Below, piece after piece: positions 1-5,272 of a stretch of 5,305 nucleotides of DNA (positions are counted from its first letter, which is position 1; each line of letters starts with the position of its first letter). The DNA comes from Candidatus Hydrogenedentota bacterium. Lineage in GTDB: Bacteria; Hydrogenedentota; Hydrogenedentia; Hydrogenedentales; SLHB01. The notes beneath the pieces were generated by a model that ran no database searches, had not been told where the DNA came from, and worked only from the letters and a program-made list of their open reading frames with translations. A program made the position numbers and the translations under genes. The stretch is taken from positions 1-5,305 of the forward strand of contig PUOI01000376.1 of NCBI GenBank assembly GCA_003552765.1, in the 5' to 3' direction.

Positions 1-94
1 CAACTGGAAGAGGCTGCGTGATACTGAGCACGTAAGAATACTTGTGCTGATATTTGTAGTTTCCTCTGCGCTATGAGGATATGGATTTATCGCA

Positions 95-601
95 TTACAA
101 ATTATGCGGATAAATAACGACGGCAGCAAAGAAAAAGGCCGTTCTGAGAGAGAACGGCCTATCCGCACAATTACCCATGTCGGCGCTCGGGTTGCTTCCC
201 AGCAAGAGCCCTATCCTCCGCATGGGGGTAAGTATCATAGCGAATGGGAAGAGAAGTGTCAAGAACAAAGAGTATCCGCACAATTCTGAAAGCGAAAAAT
301 CCGCCGTTATCCGTTTTTTTGTAGCAACGAAAGCCTGTTTGTTGAAATCCGGAAGAGACGTAATTTGGTCGTTTATTTTATGCCTGATGGATGCGCTTGA
401 AAGAATAGCCCATCCACAACATTTGACAGTATCTCCACCGACTGCCTGCGGATTCAATCCGAATATGCGAAAAGACGGGGCAAGGAGTTTTTCTGGGGCA
501 TGCGGATGAACGACACGCATGATCAGGGCTACGGGCGGTGCGACCATAACGCCATCGTAAATCCTCAGTGAACCCCGTTCAGATTGTGAACTATGCAGCA
601 A
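95..601 (-). CDS. Doubtful hypothetical ORF (168 codons)
   Basis: This open frame begins with TTG at 601 and ends at 95. I do not recognise the product. Residues ~1-97 have a fairly protein-like composition, including the stretch LNPQAVGGDTVK, while the C-terminal ~60 residues are read through the promoter, fold and terminator of the candidate small RNA. A terminator in the same orientation 36 bases before the stop codon makes the annotated 3' end implausible. No Shine-Dalgarno sequence precedes the TTG, and internal ATGs have poor sites as well. If any of it is real, the likely coding part is about 601-310, as a decayed gene. A plus-strand frame over 177-509 is no more convincing. Confidence 0.2.
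   Translation of the reverse strand: MLHSSQSERGSLRIYDGVMVAPPVALIMRVVHPHAPEKLLAPSFRIFGLNPQAVGGDTVKCCGWAILSSASIRHKINDQITSLPDFNKQAFVATKKRITADFSLSELCGYSLFLTLLFPFAMILTPMRRIGLLLGSNPSADMGNCADRPFSLRTAFFFAAVVIYPHNL
100..112 (+). repeat. Copy 1 of 13-bp motif AATTRTGCGGATA
   Basis: AATTATGCGGATA on the plus strand, one base different from the two minus-strand copies (172-160 and 285-273). It also forms the right arm of an imperfect inverted repeat with 85-95 (ATTTATCGCAT against the reverse complement of ATGCGGATAAAT, one inserted base), just beyond the small-RNA terminator. Confidence 0.55.
131..160 (-). terminator. Intrinsic (Rho-independent) terminator, minus strand
   Basis: A perfect 10-bp stem is formed by AGGCCGTTCT (minus strand 160-151) and AGAACGGCCT (145-136) with loop CTCTC. 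On the minus strand it is followed directly by TTTTC (135-131), so the U tract lies on the correct side for leftward transcription only. On the plus strand no T run follows the stem. Confidence 0.75.
160..172 (-). repeat. Copy 2 of 13-bp motif (AATTGTGCGGATA)
   Basis: Identical to the copy at 285-273 and in the same orientation. It sits in the linker between the main hairpin and the terminator of the candidate small RNA and overlaps the first base of the terminator stem, so it would be part of the transcript. Confidence 0.6.
234..262 (-). promoter_or_regulatory. Sigma-70-type promoter reading leftward
   Basis: On the minus strand a perfect -35 box TTGACA (262-257) is separated by exactly 17 bases (256-240) from TATGAT (239-234), one mismatch from the -10 consensus TATAAT. 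Predicted initiation is near 229-226. A terminator about 100 bases downstream on the same strand supports a short independent transcript. One copy of the repeated motif AATTGTGCGGATA lies just upstream of the -35 (285-273), where a regulator could act. Confidence 0.65.
273..285 (-). repeat. Copy 3 of 13-bp motif (AATTGTGCGGATA)
   Basis: Exact repeat of 172-160, placed 10 bases upstream of the -35 box of the leftward promoter. The two identical copies flank the promoter and hairpin with start-to-start spacing of 113 bases. Confidence 0.6.
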
Positions 602-625
602 TGCCAGAAATCGGGTTCGCTATCG

Positions 626-637
626 GGATCGGGATCG
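626..637 (+). repeat. Left arm of perfect 12-bp inverted repeat
   Basis: GGATCGGGATCG is the exact reverse complement of 734-745. It lies within a tandem ATCGGG run (622-637) and ends 5 bases before the ATG of the four-helix fragment. Confidence 0.7.
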
Positions 638-642
638 AAAAA

Positions 643-729
643 ATGGTTTTAGCCCATGAAAAACTCGACGTGTATCGTCTTGCAGTAGGTTATGTGGCAT
701 GGGTGTTTGAACAATCCGAGAAAGCATAA
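643..729 (+). pseudogene. Truncated four-helix bundle (S23/IVP-type) protein, N-terminal fragment
   Basis: The frame encodes 28 residues and then TAA. The segment AHEKLDVYRLAVGYVAW matches the first helix of the four-helix bundle protein family (TIGR02436, PF05635-type), whose members are normally about 115-130 residues and are known from 23S rRNA intervening sequences and, as relatives, the Avd protein of diversity-generating retroelements. Helices 2-4 are absent. In another frame, 711-791 reads a short tail containing DDPDPRRKGDFAFETV and ends at TAA (789-791). That may be the leftover acidic C-terminus of the same gene after an internal deletion, but this is a guess. No Shine-Dalgarno site precedes the ATG. 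The fragment is bracketed by a 12-bp inverted repeat. Probably not functional. Confidence 0.65.
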
Positions 730-733
730 AGGA

Positions 734-745
734 CGATCCCGATCC
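734..745 (-). repeat. Right arm of perfect 12-bp inverted repeat
   Basis: CGATCCCGATCC on the plus strand, exact reverse complement of 626-637, beginning 4 bases after the TAA of the four-helix fragment. A transcript across the region could form a 12-bp stem with the fragment in its loop. Confidence 0.7.
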
Positions 746-874
746 GCGCCGCAAGGGCGACTTCGCCTTCGAGACGGTCGATGCCTTTGAGGGCCCCGAA
801 TAAATTTATGTAGTGAATGGACGCAATAACTGCAGCTGATCTCATTATTATTATTAACGGTTGAAAATACTTAA

Positions 875-879
875 AGGAG
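875..879 (+). promoter_or_regulatory. Shine-Dalgarno site fixing the start at ATG 885
   Basis: AGGAG with a 5-base spacer to ATG 885. The alternative in-frame TTG at 861 would place this site inside the coding region and has no site of its own, so ATG 885 is preferred. Upstream lies an AT-rich stretch with four tandem ATT units (844-855); I see no convincing -35/-10 pair. Confidence 0.75.
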
Positions 880-884
880 ACAAA

Positions 885-3800
885 ATGGAAAGATATGTTG
901 CGATCGATAATGTCTGCGCCTGGCCTAACTTGACACTTATGCCGCAGGGGACGCTTCTGGCTATCATTTTCAGCCAACCGGCGCACCCGGCGCCATCTTT
1001 TTGCGCAGCGAGGACGATGGGCGCACCTGGCGGCATTTCTCGACCGTCGCGACGGGATCGGCAACACAGCGCTGGTGTACGCGACCTATTACTCCCAGTA
1101 TCAGCCCTCCTGCCGCTTGATCCTGACGGGCTGGCCGCTTTCAGCGACCTGCAGGCCCTGGAGTTCGAGCTGACCAAGGAGGTTTCGATCTACCGCGCCT
1201 TTCCCGATCCGCTTTTCTACAGTATGCACGCGGCGGGACTGCCCAGCGGCGTGCGCGTGTTCGCCGCCACGTTCGAGCGTTCTCCGGTGGATGTGATCTT
1301 CGAACCGGATCAGTACGGCAACATCTGGACGGCGCCCGAGACGCCGTCGTACACGGCCACGATGAGCAACCGCACCGATGCCGAGCAACCGATCCGGTTG
1401 ACGCTGGCGACCCGCAGTTATGACGGCCTGGAGGAGACCAGCGTCGAACATTCGGTCGAGGTTCCTGCGCGCGGCAGCGCCTCTGTGACGCTGCCTCTGG
1501 TGCTCGAGCGCTACGGGCTTCACACCGTCACGCTGGGCATTACGGACGAGTACCATACGCGCGTGGCGCGTGAGACGAGCCTTGCCTGGCTGCATCCGGA
1601 CACGCGCGAGCGGGGCGGGTGGCAGGAAGAGCACGGACCGATCTTCGGGTTCTGGGACTGGAACGGTTCGCATGGCACGCCGCGCGGTATTCCGCGTCTC
1701 GAGGTCATGCGCCGTGCCGGTGTCGAATCGACCATGCAATCGATACGCACCTATTCCGAAGAAGACCTGGAATACATGGAGAAGCACGGTTTTCAGACCC
1801 AGATGCTCGGCTACCAGCTCCATCCGGCGCGCATGCTCGGTGATGACTGGGACCCGTCGAAGCCGGAGGAGATGGGCGCTGAGATAGTCGAACGGATGAA
1901 AGCGACTGCGCTGGTTGAAACCACGGCGGTTAACAAGCCGGATCTGGCGGTGTTCTATGCCGAGCCGATGATCGGACCGGTTTCCTACATCAGTCAACCC
2001 GAGTTTTTCGGCGAGCCCGAATACGAAATGACCGAGGCCGAACAGGCGCGTTACCAATCGTTCAAGGAGGAGTTCCTGATCGCGGCGCGGGCGATCAAGG
2101 CCGAGTGGCCGCAGGCCCGGATGGTCTTTCCCTGGGGCATTCCCTCTTTCCCGATCCCGTACCTCAAGTACAGTCCTGAGGTCACCGAGCTGATGGACGG
2201 GCCCGGGGTGGACGTGGTGCTGTTCGAGCGTCCGCCGGAGATGCAGATACACCAGGTGACTTTCGCCTCGGTCATGTGGCAGCTCAAGGAGGCCTGGCGC
2301 ACGCATACGGACAAGCCCTGGCCGGCGCTGATGTCGATCGAGGGGCCGGTGCCCTCGCCGACCATGCCAGGGGGAATCACCGAACAACAGGAAGCCGACC
2401 ACTTCGCGCGCGCCAACCTGATCCTCAACGCCGGGTACAACGTGACCCGGCTGCTGGGCTTTCCGTCGGTGGCCCACTGCGCCAGCTTCTGGGGCGAGCA
2501 GCATTACGGCGGCGGCCTGCTCGAGCGTATTCCGCTGCTGAATCCCAAGATCGGCTACGTGGCCTTCGCCACCCAGACGCGGCATCTGAACCGCATGAAC
2601 TTCGTTCGGACGATTCCCACGGAAAACACCACCGTCTTCGCCCTGCAATACGAGCATTACCGCACGGGCGAGCGGCTGCACGTTTTCTGGACGCTGCGCG
2701 GAGAGCGACCGGTCACGCTGGAAGTGCCGGCGGACGCGAGGGTGCGCGTCTACGACCAGAACGACAACGCAACCGAACCGGCCGTGCGCAACGGCCGGGT
2801 GACGTTCAGCATCGACACCTCGCCCTGCTACGTGTGGGGTATTGATGACGTCGCGGAACTCGGGCTGGGCGATCCGGACCATTCCGACGCCGAGATCGGC
2901 AAGGTACGCCGACATCTGGGCAACCTGGGTGACGGCTCCTGGCGGCTGACCGGCAATCGCAGCGAGCTTTACGAGCGCAGTCACGAGCAGTTTATTCGCC
3001 GCTTTCCTGGCGAGATGACCGCCGAACCCGTGTCGGCACCGGCGGAAGCGGGTGAGAAGGCGCTGGCGGTTCATCTGGCACCGCAGCCGGTCGAGCGGCG
3101 TGTGATGCCTTTCTACACGCTGATCGAGCCCGGGCAGCCGATCGAGCTGCCTGGCAAGCCGAGCCACCTGGGGCTGTGGGTCCGGGCCGCAGGCGACTGG
3201 GGCCGGGTGGTGTATTTCCTGCGAGACGCCGGCGGTGAGTTATGGATCAGCGTCGGAGAGATGGGGGAATGGAACGTGGACGACGTTCACTGCTGGAGTG
3301 CGTTCAACTACGACGGATGGCGCTATCTGCGTTTCGAACTTCCGGGCAACGCGCCCTGGGATCTTTTCCGTGAGAAGGGGACCTCGTTCTGGGGTTCCTA
3401 CGGCGGCGGCAACGGTATAATCGAATTGCCGCTGACGCTCGAGAAGATAGCTGTCGAGCGGCGAACGCACGTGATCAAACTCGACGAGCTGGTTCCGGCC
3501 GATCCGTCCGATGTCCTGCTGGGGGATCTCTTCGTCGAGTATGCGTGCGAGGAAGACCGCGGCGCCGAGGCCGTGCGCCTGTCGCGGCTGCGCATGCCGA
3601 TGCCGGCGGAACTGCCCGACCTGCCCAACCCGATCGCCGATCTGGCGGAGGCGGGGGTGGGCGCGGTGCCGGCGATTACCGGGATCGAACCGCCCGAGCG
3701 GGAGTACGACGGCACACGCTGCCACGTGTATTTCGAAGCGGTCGCGGGCGCGAAGCACTACGACATCTGGGTCAGTCCGTATGAGGACGGGCGCGGCGCG

Positions 3801-3962
3801 CTGCTGCTGGGCCGGCAGTGGACGGAACCGGGACAGCTGCTGACGGGGCTGGATGCCAATACGGATCTGTATCTGTTCCTGACGGCCACCCTCGAGGAAG
3901 GCACGACGCCGCCGTCGGAGCCGTACCACATCAACCTGGTCAACATGTTCCCGTTCCGGTGA
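885..3962 (+). CDS. Chimeric ORF: sialidase-like N-terminus fused to multidomain glycosidase-like protein
   Basis: The ORF encodes 1025 residues from ATG 885. Residues 1-34 (YVAIDNVCAWPNLTLMPQGT and on) resemble the start of BNR/sialidase-family proteins. Residues ~35-85 look non-native: protein-like sequence lies in the other two frames, including an Asp-box SEDDGRTW at 1007-1030. From ~86 (FSDLQALEFELTKEV) the frame is continuous. There is a beta-rich Ig-like region (~86-245), then a predicted (alpha/beta)8-type glycosidase region from about 250 (FGFWDWNGSHG at 254-264). In it VFYAEP (Glu360) and MSIEGP (Glu486) sit where the acid/base and nucleophile of a clan GH-A-like enzyme would lie, although the usual Asn before the acid/base Glu is Ala. 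A barrel-associated beta-sandwich (~573-655), a carbohydrate-binding-like sandwich (~755-850) and a fibronectin III-like domain (~930-1018) follow. There is no signal peptide. Substrate is unknown. The fusion is open but may be a deletion product; activity of the sialidase part is impossible, and that of the glycosidase part uncertain. Confidence 0.8.
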   Translation: MERYVAIDNVCAWPNLTLMPQGTLLAIIFSQPAHPAPSFCAARTMGAPGGISRPSRRDRQHSAGVRDLLLPVSALLPLDPDGLAAFSDLQALEFELTKEVSIYRAFPDPLFYSMHAAGLPSGVRVFAATFERSPVDVIFEPDQYGNIWTAPETPSYTATMSNRTDAEQPIRLTLATRSYDGLEETSVEHSVEVPARGSASVTLPLVLERYGLHTVTLGITDEYHTRVARETSLAWLHPDTRERGGWQEEHGPIFGFWDWNGSHGTPRGIPRLEVMRRAGVESTMQSIRTYSEEDLEYMEKHGFQTQMLGYQLHPARMLGDDWDPSKPEEMGAEIVERMKATALVETTAVNKPDLAVFYAEPMIGPVSYISQPEFFGEPEYEMTEAEQARYQSFKEEFLIAARAIKAEWPQARMVFPWGIPSFPIPYLKYSPEVTELMDGPGVDVVLFERPPEMQIHQVTFASVMWQLKEAWRTHTDKPWPALMSIEGPVPSPTMPGGITEQQEADHFARANLILNAGYNVTRLLGFPSVAHCASFWGEQHYGGGLLERIPLLNPKIGYVAFATQTRHLNRMNFVRTIPTENTTVFALQYEHYRTGERLHVFWTLRGERPVTLEVPADARVRVYDQNDNATEPAVRNGRVTFSIDTSPCYVWGIDDVAELGLGDPDHSDAEIGKVRRHLGNLGDGSWRLTGNRSELYERSHEQFIRRFPGEMTAEPVSAPAEAGEKALAVHLAPQPVERRVMPFYTLIEPGQPIELPGKPSHLGLWVRAAGDWGRVVYFLRDAGGELWISVGEMGEWNVDDVHCWSAFNYDGWRYLRFELPGNAPWDLFREKGTSFWGSYGGGNGIIELPLTLEKIAVERRTHVIKLDELVPADPSDVLLGDLFVEYACEEDRGAEAVRLSRLRMPMPAELPDLPNPIADLAEAGVGAVPAITGIEPPEREYDGTRCHVYFEAVAGAKHYDIWVSPYEDGRGALLLGRQWTEPGQLLTGLDANTDLYLFLTATLEEGTTPPSEPYHINLVNMFPFR

Positions 3963-4061
3963 GGCGAATGGAAAGGCTATAACACTTTGATAGACGGGAA
4001 TAATATGTTTTCAGCTTTTGACTTAACTCGTCTGTCTTTCAACAGAATCAGCAATCCACAA

Positions 4062-4066
4062 AGGAG
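4062..4066 (+). promoter_or_regulatory. Shine-Dalgarno site for the propeller glycosidase
   Basis: AGGAG with a 6-base spacer to ATG 4073. The 110-base gap after the previous stop codon shows no clear terminator, so co-transcription with the upstream ORF is possible. A weak TTGACT (4018-4023) with CAGAAT (4043-4048) at 19 bases is too poor to call a promoter. Confidence 0.7.
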
Positions 4067-4072
4067 AGCAGC

Positions 4073-4900
4073 ATGAATTCAGACTTATCCGCCCGCATGG
4101 TCGACAATCCCCGGCTGGTCCCGACGACGTATGCCCGCCGGCACGTGTTTCTGGACATCGACAACCTGATCGAGTGGGGCCAGAACATTTACCAGCGTTT
4201 TCCCCAGCCCGACCTGCTGCCGACGACCGGCCTCGGCAACGGGTCGCGGGGCTCCTGGGACGCCCGGTCGGGCTGCGCATACGGCACCGTGCTCCACGAG
4301 GACGGCCTCTTCCGGATGTGGAGCGGGTGCATGCCCGGCATTGCCAGCCTGGAAGAGGGCGCGGACACCTGGCTTTCCAGCTACAAGGAAAGCCAGGACG
4401 GTCTGAACTGGGTGAAGCCGGACCTGGGCATCACGGGGCAGCAAGTTCGATCATGGCTGGGGCATCACCCCGGACTTCAAGCTCGATCCGGACATTCCGC
4501 CGGAGGCGCATGAGGGCCGGAGCGCCGTGATGGTCGCGAAACTCAAGCGCGACCGCTACGCCTCGCTGGCCTCGAACGTCCGGGACAGCTTCGACGTGGG
4601 ACTGGGCCCGCGCCAGGGCGCGGAACTGACGCTCAATGCCCTCACCCGCGGGGGGGGGGCACGGTCCGCGCGGCCCTGGCCGAGCAGAGCGCTGGAGTGC
4701 ATTTGTGCCCGCGCAAGGGCGAGAGCCTGCCCGGCTTCTCTTTTGACGACTGCATTCCCTTCCAGGGCGACGAAGTATGGGCGCCGGTGCGTTTCAAGGA
4801 CAAGACCATCGCCGCGCTGCCGCCGGAGATGCCGCTGGTGCTGCGCGTCGAACTCGACAGGGCGGAGGTTTTCGGCTACGAATGGCGCGGGGCATCCTAA
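4073..4900 (+). pseudogene. Five-bladed-propeller glycosidase, internally deleted and frameshifted
   Basis: Frame 1 from ATG 4073 reads 122 good residues: RRHVFLDIDNLIE (22-34), YGTVLHEDGLFRMWSG (70-85) and SQDGLNWVKPDLGI (107-120). These are the opening motifs of the GH32/43-like propeller glycosidases common in planctomycete-type genomes. Around 4436-4445 the coding sense jumps to another frame (SKFDHGWGITPDF, AVMVAKLKRDRYASLA, GPRQGAELTLNALTRGGG; 4440-4658). In the original frame a TGA at 4511-4513 stops the protein at 146 residues. At a run of ten G (4650-4659) the sense moves back to the first frame (GTVRAALAEQ, PGFSFDDCIPFQGDEV, FGYEWRGAS) and ends at TAA 4898-4900. The family's C-terminal beta-sandwich is thus intact in pieces, but most propeller blades are missing; total coding is ~275 codons against roughly 450 or more usual for the family. 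Probably inactive. Assembly error is the alternative. Confidence 0.75.
4650..4659 (+). repeat. Homopolymer of ten G within a coding region
   Basis: Ten consecutive G at the point where the reading frame changes inside the propeller glycosidase. Eight or eleven G would join LNALTRGGG to TVRAALAEQ in one frame. Candidates are slippage, phase variation or a sequencing error. Confidence 0.9.
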
Positions 4901-4902
4901 GA

Positions 4903-4915
4903 CGGGCTTTGCCCG
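4903..4915 (+). other. Short hairpin after the propeller gene
   Basis: CGGGC-TTT-GCCCG, a 5-bp perfect stem 3 bases past the TAA. There is no following T tract, so it is not a convincing intrinsic terminator for either strand. Confidence 0.3.
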
Positions 4916-4922
4916 CAACCCA

Positions 4923-4936
4923 GAGGTCGGAGGTCA
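4923..4936 (+). repeat. Two tandem heptamers GAGGTCG/GAGGTCA
   Basis: Two adjacent 7-base units differing at the last position, in the gap between the broken glycosidase and the minus-strand four-helix gene. Possibly the remnant of a longer low-complexity array. Confidence 0.45.
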
Positions 4937-4970
4937 AAACTCAGATTGTTCGGGTAACGAGAGATCGGAC

Positions 4971-4994
4971 GACGACTACGGCGACGATTACGGA
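4971..4994 (+). repeat. Imperfect 12-bp tandem repeat, two units
   Basis: GACGACTACGGC followed by GACGATTACGGA (10 of 12 identical). It overlaps the 3' end of the minus-strand four-helix gene, exactly where family similarity stops, so repeat change may have replaced the original C-terminal codons. Confidence 0.5.
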
Positions 4995-5272
4995 AAACGA
5001 TCAATCATCTTTGCTCTCACTATTATTTTTAGCCAAATTTTTGTTTCTCTTAATTCCTTAAGAGCTATTTTAAGCTTGTGAATAAAGTCAGCTTTTGACT
5101 AAGCACTCTGTGCTTCTCCATAATTAGGGGCGGCACAGGTACCACTTCTTAATATTTGATTGGATACATGTCTTGCTGCCTTTTTCGGAGGCAACGCTTC
5201 AGATAATTTTATAATGCGAACAGCATAATCGATCAGACGATCTTCCAGGTCGTATTTCCGTTCCTTGGACAT
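4988..5272 (-). pseudogene. Four-helix bundle (S23/IVP-type) protein, broken by an in-frame TAG
   Basis: From ATG 5272 the minus strand reads 57 residues, including KYDLEDRLIDYAVRIIK, LRSGTCAAPNYGEAQSA, then TAG at 5101-5099. The same frame then continues for 36 residues (SKADFIHKLKIALKELRETK, IWLKIIVRAKMI) to TAA at 4990-4988. Both halves are strongly typical of the four-helix bundle family (TIGR02436), in which the motif APNYGEAQSAES is conserved; TAG therefore replaces the expected Glu codon (GAG to TAG, one base). The joined length, 94 codons, is about 25 short of the usual 115-130, and the last helix is missing after AKMI. There is no Shine-Dalgarno site; a heptamer array occupies the upstream region. 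The clean frame after the stop implies recent inactivation. Family members have no firmly known cellular role. Confidence 0.85.

Larger units (their letters stand above)
131..229 (-). ncRNA. Candidate small structured RNA with its own promoter and terminator
   Basis: Reading the minus strand, a sigma-70 promoter (262-234) is followed about 5-8 bases later by a fold and then by an intrinsic terminator, giving a predicted transcript of about 95-100 nt. The outer stem pairs CCCATG (226-221) with CATGGG (179-174). It continues as CGG (220-218) with CCG (183-181), then after an internal loop GCTC (209-206) with GAGC (188-185), then TTGCT (205-201) with AGCAA (196-192), closed by the four-base loop GGGA (200-197). 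CCC (191-189) is a bulge. A linker of about 13 nt (173-161) joins this hairpin to the terminator. I do not recognise the family: the fold lacks the conserved SRP RNA domain IV bases, is too short for 6S RNA, and shows no riboswitch core I know. No ORF follows closely downstream within the window, so a stand-alone RNA is more likely than a leader. The 5' end is estimated from promoter spacing; the 3' end from the terminator. Confidence 0.5.

Noticed and set aside
2..76. Open stretch from the left edge ending at TGA (NWKRLRDTEHVRILVLIF...), possibly the C-terminus of an upstream gene
   Set aside because: Only 24 codons, no recognisable motif and no way to see its start; too little to call a gene.
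131..229. SRP RNA, 6S RNA or a known riboswitch as identity of the small RNA
   Set aside because: The conserved SRP domain IV loop bases are absent, the length is too short for 6S RNA, and no conserved riboswitch core could be matched by eye.
577..591. Small palindrome GTTCA-GATTG-TGAAC as a possible operator
   Set aside because: Arms of only five bases with no adjoining promoter; expected by chance.
861..884. TTG 861 as start of the long ORF
   Set aside because: The AGGAG at 875-879 with a 5-base spacer points to ATG 885, and the sialidase-like similarity begins right after that ATG.
1101..3167. 688-codon open frame on the minus strand opposite the glycosidase
   Set aside because: It is Arg/His/Gly-rich with no recognisable motif, and the opposite frame carries clear domain sequence. 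Long antisense frames are expected opposite GC-rich genes.
4011..5100. Exact 13-bp direct repeat TCAGCTTTTGACT at 4011-4023 and 5088-5100
   Set aside because: One copy is ordinary coding sequence of the four-helix gene, flanks do not match, and one such pair is not surprising in a window of this size.
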